This document shows positions 22,740 through 30,520 of a stretch of DNA of 60,702 bases, piece by piece. A program made the translations under genes and the position numbers. The notes beneath the pieces were generated by a model that worked only from the letters and a program-made list of their open reading frames with translations, ran no database searches and was not told the DNA's origin. Every line of letters begins with the position of its first letter. Position 1 is the stretch's first letter. This DNA is from a virus, in IMG/VR virus record IMGVR_UViG_3300025872_000060, positions 1 to 60,702 of that record. The stretch is one strand, 5' to 3'.

Positions 22740-23402
22740 TCAATCCTCGTCAGGCGACTCGTCGCTATACTGGTCGCCGTCATCATCGTCGCTTTCGTCT
22801 TCCTCCTCGTCCCATTCGTACTCGCCCTGCGAGGACTTGAGGGTGAGGAGGTCGATGGTCAGGGATGTGCTGTAGTTGGTTCCATCGCCTGCGCCGCTGT
22901 CGGTGTTGAAGTCCCAGAACATGGCATCCTCCACCATCTCTGCGGCATCGCATGATGCCTTCCAGATGTCATGCGTTTTCTTCACGAGGTTCATCTTCTT
23001 GTCCACGCATTCAAAGACGATGCTATCCGATAGGTCGATCTCGTCCCAACCGCCGTAATAGAGGTATGAAACGGAGTCTATGCCCTGCGCCCACGCGAAC
23101 GCCGCGCACACGCATCGGGCGCTGTCGGCATCGTGCTCCCCCGTCAGCCGCTTCAGTCGGCTCTTGCTCACGGACTCCTTCACGGATTCCGCGCTCTCGA
23201 CCTTCTTGGCGATCTTTGCGGGAACAAGCGCACCCATGCCGTTCTTCATCAGTTCGGCGCAGAAATCCTCAATCCCCTTCGCAGAAGCTTTTTGAAATCG
23301 GTTTTCGCCGAATCCTCCGTCGAGCATAGCCGCTACCTGCGACCTGATCTTTGCGGAGTCAAGGGCTTCGTTCCATCGCGGATGAATCTTCAGTTTGGTC
23401 AT
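22740..23402 (-). CDS. Hypothetical protein with acidic tail, 220 residues
   Basis: Starts M-T-K-L-K-I-H-P-R-W. The N-terminal 80 residues are helical, the centre has Y-L-Y-Y-G-G-W-D-E-I-D-L-S-D-S-I, and the last 25 are Asp/Glu-rich. Y-G-G-W-D-E-I resembles Y-G-G-H-D-Q-G in the gene at 25507-26223, which also has an early Ala/Lys helix and an acidic section, so the two are probably distant paralogues. Confidence 0.7.
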   Translation of the reverse strand: MTKLKIHPRWNEALDSAKIRSQVAAMLDGGFGENRFQKASAKGIEDFCAELMKNGMGALVPAKIAKKVESAESVKESVSKSRLKRLTGEHDADSARCVCAAFAWAQGIDSVSYLYYGGWDEIDLSDSIVFECVDKKMNLVKKTHDIWKASCDAAEMVEDAMFWDFNTDSGAGDGTNYSTSLTIDLLTLKSSQGEYEWDEEEDESDDDDGDQYSDESPDED

Positions 23403-23686
23403 GTCCTGCGCTCCTCGGTTTTGACGCCCATCTGCGCCAGCCTCATGGCAGCCTTCACAGCCTTGCGCCTCCGTGCCCTCAAGGGGATGCAGCGGAGGCA
23501 GTCGGGGAACTCATCTATGAAACGGATGATGGACTCGGTGGGTGAGTCTCTGTCCAGAACTGGAGCGCCCGCATCGCCCAACAGCAGATACACCCTGTCC
23601 TCTGAATCGCGCAGGAAGCATATTCCCGCCCTCTCATGGAAGCAGATTGCGGATACGGTTGCCTTGGGATCGTGTGGGTTGTCCAT
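23399..23686 (-). CDS. Hypothetical protein, 95 residues
   Basis: Starts M-D-N-P-H-D-P-K at 23686, only 11 nt after CACTACAATGG, so translation begins near the transcript start. Contains R-A-G-I-C-F-L-R-D-S-E-D-R-V-Y-L-L-L-G and an Arg/Ala-rich end in which G-V-K-T is the leader motif of the next gene. Overlaps that gene by 4 nt. Confidence 0.65.
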   Translation of the reverse strand: MDNPHDPKATVSAICFHERAGICFLRDSEDRVYLLLGDAGAPVLDRDSPTESIIRFIDEFPDCLRCIPLRARRRKAVKAAMRLAQMGVKTEERRT

Positions 23687-23707
23687 CGTGTGATCCCATT
23701 GTAGTGC

Positions 23708-24478
23708 CTACCTGCCCACGCTGACCCCCGATGCGAGGTCATGGGAAGTGAACTCCTCCGTGCGGATGTCGTAGATGAACGAACTGCTGTAGCCGTGCTC
23801 CAAACCCTTTGACTGAAGCAACTTGCTGTAGGAATCGTCCACATGGCACGCAAACGAGATCGTCGGAGCATGGTTCTTGTCCCATCCGTCGAGTTCGATC
23901 TCGTCGCCGCCGAAGCCAACGCGGTCGGTGGGCTTCATCAGGAAGTGGGCAAGCACCTCCTGATCGCTGTAGCTCTGGTCGTCGTACTCGTTGCGAATGA
24001 CGATCCTCGTCTCAAGTCGGGAATAGCCGCCGCATCCATGAAGGACGGCTCGGCAGCACTTCGCCACATCGTCCCACGACCAAGTGGCATCCCCGACGTA
24101 GAGGAGCCGAACCATGTTGCTCACCTCTGGATCGGCGGCGATGGCGGGAGGAGCCAGATGGTGCATGAGGGGAACCTCCCTGCACATGGCGATCCATCCT
24201 GCGCGGACAGTCTCCGCGTCCCAGTATGGATCATCGCTCTCTCCGCGCTCGGGCGGGCAGGGAACTCCCATGACGGAGCACATCCCGCGCACAGCCATCG
24301 CATCCATGCCCCTCTGGTTCGCCAACCGCCACATCTCCGTGAACAGGAAGCCCTTTCGATATCCCTGCGAGTCCTGATCCACGCCCAAGAAGGGCGAGTG
24401 GGTTGACAACTTGGAGGTTGCGTATCCACCCCTGAAGGACTGCACGGAGAGGGTCAGGTTATCGAAGTTAGGAAGCAT
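23708..24478 (-). CDS. Hypothetical protein, 256 residues
   Basis: Starts M-L-P-N-F-D-N-L-T. Contains G-F-L-F-T-E-M-W-R-L-A-N-Q-R-G, Y-V-G-D-A-T-W-S-W-D-D-V-A-K-C-C-R and Y-S-D-Q-E-V-L-A-H-F. No known domain recognised. One of the longer array genes, with its own leader motif. Confidence 0.65.
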   Translation of the reverse strand: MLPNFDNLTLSVQSFRGGYATSKLSTHSPFLGVDQDSQGYRKGFLFTEMWRLANQRGMDAMAVRGMCSVMGVPCPPERGESDDPYWDAETVRAGWIAMCREVPLMHHLAPPAIAADPEVSNMVRLLYVGDATWSWDDVAKCCRAVLHGCGGYSRLETRIVIRNEYDDQSYSDQEVLAHFLMKPTDRVGFGGDEIELDGWDKNHAPTISFACHVDDSYSKLLQSKGLEHGYSSSFIYDIRTEEFTSHDLASGVSVGR

Positions 24479-24505
24479 GGCTGCGGCTCCGCTGTTTTGA
24501 CGCCC

Positions 24506-24946
24506 CTACGGGCGATCCGTGCCCAGATCGCCGGGCAGGACTCCATCGTACTTGTCATAAGGAGGTTCTTCTTCGGGACCAGAGCCGTCATCGACCCATT
24601 GCCCACCTAGCGGCTTGTCGTAGTCCTGATCTTCCGAAGGCTCGGATTCTTTGCAATCGTCCTCATCAGAGGCGATCCATGCCTTGCCGTCCCATTCCCA
24701 TTTGCAGCCCCGCTCGTCCGACTTGCGGAAGCAGTCCCAACCCATTTCCTCCGCGACGGTTTCGGGAGTGTCGCATTCTGCGGCATACTCGCAGTAGAGC
24801 CTGCGCGCATCGTCGCGCTCGTCGCGCAGCTTCTTCAGCATCTCCGCGACATGGTGCTCGTATGAGTTGTCGGTGCTCGTCCATCCCATGACCTTGTGAG
24901 CCATCTGGAAGTAGCGGATAAGTCCGTCGATTGAGTAGTCGCCCAT
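24506..24946 (-). CDS. Hypothetical protein with G-W-D-C-F and W-E-W-D-G-K-A-W motifs
   Basis: The 146-residue protein has a helical N-terminus with a coiled stretch (M-L-K-K-L-R-D-E-R-D-D-A-R-R-L), then G-W-D-C-F-R and C-K-W-E-W-D-G-K-A-W-I-A-S-D, and an acidic C-terminal third. The last motif is shared with the 68-residue gene at 15107, and the coil plus G-W-D-C-F with the gene at 51382. AAGGAGG precedes the start, directly after the stop of the 38-residue membrane peptide; the three genes 25480-24506 form one unit. Confidence 0.7.
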   Translation of the reverse strand: MGDYSIDGLIRYFQMAHKVMGWTSTDNSYEHHVAEMLKKLRDERDDARRLYCEYAAECDTPETVAEEMGWDCFRKSDERGCKWEWDGKAWIASDEDDCKESEPSEDQDYDKPLGGQWVDDGSGPEEEPPYDKYDGVLPGDLGTDRP

Positions 24947-24947
24947 T

Positions 24948-25064
24948 TCAGTCCTCCTTGTGGAACTTGCGCAGGAACATGATGGAGCAGACCATCCAGC
25001 CCGTCACGAACCCGATTGCGACTAGCCCGATCAGGAATCCGAAGAATGCGATTGAATCGTTCAT
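24948..25064 (-). CDS. Single-span membrane peptide, 38 residues
   Basis: The product M-N-D-S-I-A-F-F-G-F-L-I-G has one hydrophobic helix (about 5-30) and a basic end F-L-R-K-F-H-K-E-D. Its ATG overlaps the upstream TGA, and the leader motif lies within the upstream ORF. Function unknown. Confidence 0.6.
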   Translation of the reverse strand: MNDSIAFFGFLIGLVAIGFVTGWMVCSIMFLRKFHKED

Positions 25065-25480
25065 GCCTGCACCTCCTCTGTTTTGACGCCAGAGGGTTCG
25101 CAGAGGGTGGAGTCCGAAGGAGTGACCTCCTTCTCCAGTTCCTCCGACAACTTCCGCGCACCCTTCACCATCCATCCCTCAAGGGGCATATTCTTGAACC
25201 AGTCCTGCGGGGTGGGGATGCGCCCCATGTCCTCAAGCACGTGCTGCTCACCGATGGCGCGGATGGGGACGGTGCGACCATCGCTCTTGCGGGTCAGCAC
25301 CGTTCCGAACACCTGTTCGCACATGAAGATGCCGAACGAGGAATGGAGGATCGCGCGGTGGCGGGCATCGGGAAGATGGCTCTTTGTCTGATCGAACCAA
25401 TCGTGGATGTGCTGATAGTCGGAGGCGACTCCACCGAACTTCTTTGCGGACGACTTGCTATGGTAGTATGGATGGCTCAT
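25061..25480 (-). CDS. DUF6915-like protein
   Basis: The 139-residue protein starts M-S-H-P-Y-Y-H-S-K. It contains H-I-H-D-W-F-D-Q-T-K, then R-H-R-A-I-L-H-S-S-F-G-I-F and E-Q-V-F-G, V-P-I-R-A-I-G-E-Q-H-V-L-E-D, and I-P-T-P-Q-D-W. This His-rich order matches what I recall of DUF6915, an uncharacterised domain in bacteria and phages. Conserved His residues suggest metal binding (inference). The C-terminal G-V-K-T is the motif serving the next gene. Confidence 0.7.
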   Translation of the reverse strand: MSHPYYHSKSSAKKFGGVASDYQHIHDWFDQTKSHLPDARHRAILHSSFGIFMCEQVFGTVLTRKSDGRTVPIRAIGEQHVLEDMGRIPTPQDWFKNMPLEGWMVKGARKLSEELEKEVTPSDSTLCEPSGVKTEEVQA

Positions 25481-25506
25481 GGCTGTGACCCTGTGGTTTT
25501 GACGCC

Positions 25507-26223
25507 TCAATCCTCGTGATAGTCGAGGTCGATCCCGCCGAATATGCTTCCCTCGCGCTCAATGTGCTCGTGTCGCGTGACGGACATGGAGCACTCCACG
25601 GAGAACTTCATCGTCTTGAGGTCGATGGAGCACTCCCCGTCCTCGTAGGCTGGCTCTCCGTCTCCGAAGCCTTCGGGCAGGATGTCCTCCACGAAATCCT
25701 GAAGCGAGAAGTTGCCTTCCATCTCCTCGTCAATCTCGTCCATTTCCTCTCCGTCCCGCAGAATCATGTGATCGTCGGTGCTGCCTTGATCGTGACCGCC
25801 GTAGAAGGTGAATGAAATCTCGTCGTAGCCAGAGCGATAGAGCCACATCCCCTTGCCGATGCCGTCTGCTTCACGCCGTAGCATATTGTATCTCCATCGC
25901 TTGTCCCAATCCTCCGAATCTTTCATCTCCTTCTCCGTGAGAAGGCAGAGGCGCACGGTGGCTTCCACCTGCTCTCGGTGCGGCTTGATCTGGGCTGCGG
26001 GGAAAGCGGACAGCATGAAGGGTGCGTGCTCGGCTACCAACACGCACAGGGGAATGCCCTTGTCGGGACTGATCTTCGCCTTGACGGACAGCCAATCCAA
26101 GATGAGCGGCGCGTACACCTTGCTGAAGTGCGCGGCGTACCCCCTGCGCTCCTTCTGGACGGGGAGGATGAACTTGTCGAGGACGGACTCGTTCTCTTGG
26201 ATGGTGCTGTTCTTCTTGCTCAT
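25507..26223 (-). CDS. Hypothetical protein, 238 residues, acidic
   Basis: Starts M-S-K-K-N-S-T-I-Q at 26223, overlapping the upstream TGA by 4 nt. Contains Y-A-P-L-I-L-D-W-L, F-T-F-Y-G-G-H-D-Q-G and a section rich in Glu and Asp, then I-D-L-K-T-M-K-F-S-V. Similar in plan to the gene at 22740. Function unknown. Confidence 0.65.
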   Translation of the reverse strand: MSKKNSTIQENESVLDKFILPVQKERRGYAAHFSKVYAPLILDWLSVKAKISPDKGIPLCVLVAEHAPFMLSAFPAAQIKPHREQVEATVRLCLLTEKEMKDSEDWDKRWRYNMLRREADGIGKGMWLYRSGYDEISFTFYGGHDQGSTDDHMILRDGEEMDEIDEEMEGNFSLQDFVEDILPEGFGDGEPAYEDGECSIDLKTMKFSVECSMSVTRHEHIEREGSIFGGIDLDYHED

Positions 26224-27227
26224 GCAATCACCTCGTCCGGTTTTGACGCCTTGTCCTTCTTGCCCACCCATGTAGGCTTGATCCACACGGTCTTGACGAG
26301 CAGATTGCCCGTGCCGTGCCTCTGCGAACGCATATGCCCGCGACGAAGGTGGAAGCGGGGACTCGCATGGGTTCCTCCCGCGTACTCCGACTCAAGGGCG
26401 CGTGTCATGGTCATCACCTGACCCTGCCACAGTTCCCCCTTGCCCTTCTTGGGGTTTGCCTCGCGGACGAGTCTGGGCATGGGAGCGTGGATGTCGCCAA
26501 TGGTGTTCATGGCGATCACCAGCTTCACAGCCATGCGGAAAGCCCATTGGGTCTGCTCCGTATCCCTCTGGATCACGGGATTGCCCTTCGGATCGACGGG
26601 AACTCCCATGCGGTCGTACACGATGTCGCTGCCGTACTTCTCCATCGTGTCCGACCACGCGCCCTCGCAGGGAAGGCGCACCCATCCCACATCGCCCTTG
26701 CTGTCGAGCATCGTGCCTTCGATCATTTCCCTGCCGCGCAGCGTGGTGGCAGACCCCTTGAGGTCGCCGCCGATGCGGGACAGCGTGACGATGGCGGGCG
26801 CAACGGTGAGTTCCTTTCCTTCCCACTCCATCTGGTAGGGCTTGTACGGCGGGTCGATGGGCAGGACGAACATCACGGAGTCCGCAGGGAAGCGGATGTC
26901 CTTGAAGTCAATCCCCTCCACATCGGTTCTGTCAAGCGCGTCGATCAGTTCCCTGCTAGGAAAGTAGGTAGGCGCGTTCAGCGACCGCATCATGCTCATG
27001 GCGTTCGCCACGCACACGCGGAGGTTCTCGGGGTACATCCCGTTGACGATCTCAATGTCTGGGTGGACGGCGGTGAACGCCGTTGTCCACCAGAAGCGGG
27101 GCGCAAGATAGCCCGCAGGGGGCATGATCCTGCGGGGCATGATGGCATTGAAGTCCTTGCGGAGAGTCTCCGTCCGTTCGATGAAGTCCGCATTGACCTT
27201 GAGAGCGATGAAGTTGCTTGCATCCAT
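26220..27227 (-). CDS. Hypothetical protein, 335 residues, with R-x-H-x-R-R-G-H motif
   Basis: Starts M-D-A-S-N-F-I-A-L-K. The C-terminal part has S-P-R-F-H-L-R-R-G-H-M-R-S-Q-R-H-G-T-G and V-W-I-K-P-T-W-V-G. A P-R-x-H-x-x-R-G-H-x-R block followed by W-I-x-P is found in a group of uncharacterised phage proteins. The N-terminal 250 residues are unrecognised. Its end (K-A-S-K-P) is the leader motif of the next gene in a third reading frame. Confidence 0.7.
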   Translation of the reverse strand: MDASNFIALKVNADFIERTETLRKDFNAIMPRRIMPPAGYLAPRFWWTTAFTAVHPDIEIVNGMYPENLRVCVANAMSMMRSLNAPTYFPSRELIDALDRTDVEGIDFKDIRFPADSVMFVLPIDPPYKPYQMEWEGKELTVAPAIVTLSRIGGDLKGSATTLRGREMIEGTMLDSKGDVGWVRLPCEGAWSDTMEKYGSDIVYDRMGVPVDPKGNPVIQRDTEQTQWAFRMAVKLVIAMNTIGDIHAPMPRLVREANPKKGKGELWQGQVMTMTRALESEYAGGTHASPRFHLRRGHMRSQRHGTGNLLVKTVWIKPTWVGKKDKASKPDEVIA

Positions 27228-27259
27228 GATTCCCTCCCATACGGTTTTGACGCCGGCCG

Positions 27260-27586
27260 TCAGGTTGACTCAATGATCTCGTAGAGTCCGTGGCTGTCCA
27301 TTGAATGAACGGGAACCTCCTCCAGACCTGCCTTGCCCGCGATCATCTGGAACACGGAGTGGACATGAGGCGGATCGCCGCCGCCCTCGTAGTCCAGCCG
27401 GGTGCAGGTCATCTTGTGCCATCCCGAGTGCTCTCCGTCCGTGAACACGCGCAGGATGTCTCCCCCGCCCACTAGGATCATCGTGGACACGACATCCTCG
27501 CCTTTGGGGGAGCACACGAGCATGGAGAAGCGAGAAGCCCCCGTGGGGGCGTTGCCGCCCCCACGGGGATCATCGGAGTTGGTCAC
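27260..27586 (-). CDS. Hypothetical protein, 108 residues (GTG start)
   Basis: The GTG at 27586 overlaps the upstream TGA (GTGA), so it is coupled to the histone-like gene. The first codons form a 12-bp perfect hairpin (CCCCGTGGGGGC and complement, about 27540-27569), which encodes a Gly/Pro run. Later parts have T-M-I-L-V-G-G-G-D-I-L-R-V-F and G-W-H-K-M-T-C-T. No family recognised. Confidence 0.6.
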   Translation of the reverse strand: MTNSDDPRGGGNAPTGASRFSMLVCSPKGEDVVSTMILVGGGDILRVFTDGEHSGWHKMTCTRLDYEGGGDPPHVHSVFQMIAGKAGLEEVPVHSMDSHGLYEIIEST

Positions 27587-28230
27587 GCAGTCACCGCCGC
27601 GCCAGACCAAGAGTAGAGCTTGCGGCGACCATCGCCCGCCTCCTTGCTCACCTCGTTGTTGTTGCAGAGCGCGGAGAGCGCCGTGCCGATCTGCCCGCCG
27701 ATGCTTGCGGGAACCTTGACCCCCGCCGCATCGTAACGCTCACGCACCAGACCCTCAATCGCGTCCGTAGCCATCGGGACGGTGGCGCTCTGGAGGATCT
27801 CGCTCACGATCTGCTTCACGCCCTTGCCATCGGGACCGTTGGGGCGGCGACCCGCCGAACCACCCGCCGCGCGCTCTGCCTTCGCAGCCTTCGGCTTGCG
27901 ACCCGCCTTCGGTGCGACAGCCTTCGGCTTGCGACCCGCCTTCGGCTTCGGTGCGGCAGCCTTCGGCTTCGCCGCCTTCGGCGCGGTGGCAGCGCCATCG
28001 CCGCCGTTCAGCAGGGTTCCGATCTGCGAGGCGACATGGGCGCGGAGGGCGCTCTGGCGCTGCGAGTCAGCGCCCGCCAGACGGTCGAAGTCTGCGGTCG
28101 CGGTCTGGATGGTCTGCGCGAACTTCGCCATCGCCGCGAAGTAGGTCGCGGGCGGGATGCGGAGCGCGGTGCAGACCGCCAGAGGGTTTGCGGACGGGTG
28201 AAGGACGCTGTTCTTTGCCTTTCGGGGCAT
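27583..28230 (-). CDS. Histone H1-like DNA-binding protein with winged-helix-like tail
   Basis: The 215-residue protein has a helical N-terminal part, then at about 83-118 a repeat region of A-A-K-P-K, A-A-A-P-K-P-K and A-G-R-K-P-K-A units, as in histone H1 and bacterial HU/H1-like tails. Residues 138-208 (I-V-S-E-I-L-Q-S-A-T-V-P-M then Y-S-W) look like a winged-helix domain of the HARE-HTH kind. It probably coats or compacts DNA. A 110-nt leader with two strong hairpins separates the GGCGTCAAAAC motif from its AGGAG site and ATG. Confidence 0.75.
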   Translation of the reverse strand: MPRKAKNSVLHPSANPLAVCTALRIPPATYFAAMAKFAQTIQTATADFDRLAGADSQRQSALRAHVASQIGTLLNGGDGAATAPKAAKPKAAAPKPKAGRKPKAVAPKAGRKPKAAKAERAAGGSAGRRPNGPDGKGVKQIVSEILQSATVPMATDAIEGLVRERYDAAGVKVPASIGGQIGTALSALCNNNEVSKEAGDGRRKLYSWSGAAVTA

Positions 28231-28251
28231 TTCTGAAACTCCTGCGGGGCT

Positions 28252-28345
28252 GTTGTGTGTGCTTCCCTTGCCCGCTAGGGGAAGCCCCCTCCCCCAGACC
28301 AATGCGCGGTCTTGGGGGGAGGGGATTCGTGTCCGTATGCGTCTG
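28252..28345 (-). promoter_or_regulatory. Structured leader of the histone-like gene
   Basis: Between the leader motif and the start at 28230 the transcript can fold into two hairpins: CCCCTCCCCCCAAGACC with GGTCTGGGGGAGGGG (about 28285-28326), and GCTTCCCCT with AGGGAAGC (about 28262-28286). Other array genes have leaders of only 15-17 nt. This one could control read-through or protect the mRNA; feedback by the basic protein is a speculative possibility. Confidence 0.5.
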
Positions 28346-28364
28346 GTTTTGACGCCGTTGTGCC

Positions 28365-29012
28365 TTACTTGGTGACGGGGTTGTTCTTCCCCGCGACCAC
28401 CGTGGTCGCGGAACCCACCACCTTCGGAGTGCGCTTGCGGGAACCGCTACGCGCAGCCTTTGCGCTCTTGTATGCCGCCTCCAGAGCGGCGAACTGATCG
28501 TCGCTCATGGGCGTGACCGCCTCCGCGATACCTCCCACCACGAACATCGCGGCGGTGTCGCCTTCGATGGACGAGTTGGGAGCCTTCGGCGTGTAGCCGA
28601 TGGGGTCGAGAGCCGCGCCCGCGTTGGGCATATGGTGCTCCCACATCTTGCGGATGTGTTCAGCGCCACCCGCGAGGGCAGGAACGCCGTTCTGCTCCGA
28701 CTTGACGGCTTCGGCGTGCTTCTTGAGGATCGCCGCCTCCAGAGCCGCCTTGTCGGTGCTGCCGTGGGTCAGCGTCCACTCCACGATCCACTCCGCGAGT
28801 GCGCCGTTCTTGACGGAATCCTTCGGCAGAGCTCCGATCTGGAAGCCCGTGCCGATGACGGCGACCGTGGTTCCGTTGAAGGCGCTCTTGGGGTTCGCCA
28901 TGACGAACGCCCTGTCTGCGGATTCCGCGTCCTTGAGGGTGGCGGTGAGAGCCGCCTTGCGAACCATGTTGGAGGCGATGGGGTTTGAAACGCTAGTAAA
29001 GAGGTTGCTCAT
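28365..29012 (-). CDS. Hypothetical protein, 215 residues
   Basis: Starts M-S-N-L-F-T-S-V-S-N-P with GAAGG upstream. Contains A-L-T-A-T-L-K-D-A-E-S-A-D-R and T-L-T-H-G-S-T-D-K-A-A-L-E-A-A-I, and a basic C-terminus S-R-K-R-T-P-K-V-V-G. Leader of about 100 nt contains a CCCCCAC/GTGGGGG hairpin and the start-stop pair ATGTGA. No known domain recognised; it lies between the histone-like gene and the MoxR/VWA pair. Confidence 0.65.
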   Translation of the reverse strand: MSNLFTSVSNPIASNMVRKAALTATLKDAESADRAFVMANPKSAFNGTTVAVIGTGFQIGALPKDSVKNGALAEWIVEWTLTHGSTDKAALEAAILKKHAEAVKSEQNGVPALAGGAEHIRKMWEHHMPNAGAALDPIGYTPKAPNSSIEGDTAAMFVVGGIAEAVTPMSDDQFAALEAAYKSAKAARSGSRKRTPKVVGSATTVVAGKNNPVTK

Positions 29013-29180
29013 TGCCTTCTGTCTTTCCTGTTGCCTGTCGCCCTGTTTGGGGTAGAGGCGTTTCGGGATGTTCCTGCCCCCACCGTGGGGGAAGGTCACA
29101 TGGGAAGATTATTTTGTTTTGACGCCCTAGTCAAGTCCACTTTACACATAATGGACAGATTTATCAGATTTTCTTTCCCG

Positions 29181-30476
29181 TCAGGACGGGACTCCGATCT
29201 GAATGTAATCCCCGAAGGGTGGCTTCTCTGGCGTGGTCATAACCCAGATGACATCCATCGAAGGCTTGTCACCGAAGTTCCCGTAACCATCGGTGATGTA
29301 TACACATACATCGACGGGAATGCGGTTCTCCTCAAGGTGCGAGAACACGGGTGCGAAGTCCGTGCCGCCGCCGCCCTTGAACTTCGTTGGGACGGCTTCG
29401 GCAGCGTCGAGCCACCGACCCGCATGGACTTCGGCATCGCATTCAATGAGGTAGATGGCGCATCCGAAGTCGCGCCTGATCTGCTCAATCTCCGCGACCG
29501 CCTGCGCCATCTCTGCATCTCCGATGGAGCCAGAGGTGTCCACGGCGAACGCGATCTTCGGTGCGTTGAAGCCGAACGGGGAGGGAAGGTAGATGTCCTG
29601 CCAGACGAAGCGGCGGGACGGCGGGACGAACTGGTAGTCGTCGCGGCGGTCGCGGCTCACGCCGAAGCGAAGGTACTGGCGCAACTTCTCGCTCCATGCA
29701 ACCTTGCTGTCCACCTTCTCCGACACCATCCGCTCCAGACCATCGGGCAACTCGCCCTGCTGCTTCGCGTAGGCTGCGGCACGGGCGATAGCTCTATCCC
29801 AATCCTTCTCCGACTTCTTCTCATCGTCGCCGCGCTCACGCGCCACGGACTCGCCATCCTTCGGGTCGCCATCGGGATTGCCCTCGCTCATGTCGCTGCC
29901 CGTGCCGCCCTGCGGGATGCCCTTGCCTCCCTTGCCGTTGCCCTTGCCGCCGCCGCACTTGCCGCTGCGGAGAAGTTCCTCGTAGATTTGCTCCGAGGTG
30001 AGGTCGCGGTACTGCTCGTCAAGGCAACCGCCTTCGATCCACGAATCGCGTCCCATCTGGTCGATGAGGACAAGGTTCTCCGCAAAGTCGTTCGCGGCGT
30101 TCCAGAGGAAGTGGTCGCGGTTGAGTTTGCGGTCGAAGTGCGAGAACGCGACATGACCGATCTCATGGGCGATCAGGAAGCACAACTGCTTGTCGCTCAA
30201 GCCGTCCATGAACGCGCGTCCAAGACGGATGTTGCCGCTCCTGTCCACGCAAGCCGTGGGGACATCGGAGGTGATGATCCTGCACGAAGCGGTGAGGTGT
30301 CCCCAGAAGGGGAAGTAGCGGTACAGGGTCATGCAGCACCCGTCGATCCGCTTCTGCCGCTCTCCATCGTCCCCCGCGAGGACAGGGGCGCCAGAGTAGG
30401 TGGTGGAAGGGGAAGCGGCGGGAGCGACCGTAGCCGCCCCCGCCGCACTCGTTGTCTTGTTGGTTCGCTTTGCCAT
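29181..30476 (-). CDS. VWA domain protein with N-terminal metallopeptidase-like domain (DUF2201-like)
   Basis: The 431-residue protein has H-E-I-G-H (104-108) in a helix that fits an HExxH zinc site, a Gly/Lys/Asp-rich linker (about 175-220), and a C-terminal VWA domain with the MIDAS start V-D-T-S-G-S-I-G-D (D313, S315, S317) and later I-T-D-G-Y-G. This architecture is what I know as the DUF2201/VWA-like predicted metallopeptidase. It is followed upstream by a MoxR-type AAA+ ATPase. MoxR/VWA pairs act as chaperone or remodelling systems, so these two proteins are expected to work together. Confidence 0.88.
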   Translation of the reverse strand: MAKRTNKTTSAAGAATVAPAASPSTTYSGAPVLAGDDGERQKRIDGCCMTLYRYFPFWGHLTASCRIITSDVPTACVDRSGNIRLGRAFMDGLSDKQLCFLIAHEIGHVAFSHFDRKLNRDHFLWNAANDFAENLVLIDQMGRDSWIEGGCLDEQYRDLTSEQIYEELLRSGKCGGGKGNGKGGKGIPQGGTGSDMSEGNPDGDPKDGESVARERGDDEKKSEKDWDRAIARAAAYAKQQGELPDGLERMVSEKVDSKVAWSEKLRQYLRFGVSRDRRDDYQFVPPSRRFVWQDIYLPSPFGFNAPKIAFAVDTSGSIGDAEMAQAVAEIEQIRRDFGCAIYLIECDAEVHAGRWLDAAEAVPTKFKGGGGTDFAPVFSHLEENRIPVDVCVYITDGYGNFGDKPSMDVIWVMTTPEKPPFGDYIQIGVPS

Positions 30477-30520
30477 AGTGTCCCTTGCCTTTCGGTTTTG
30501 ACGCCCGACCCTTCCCTCCG

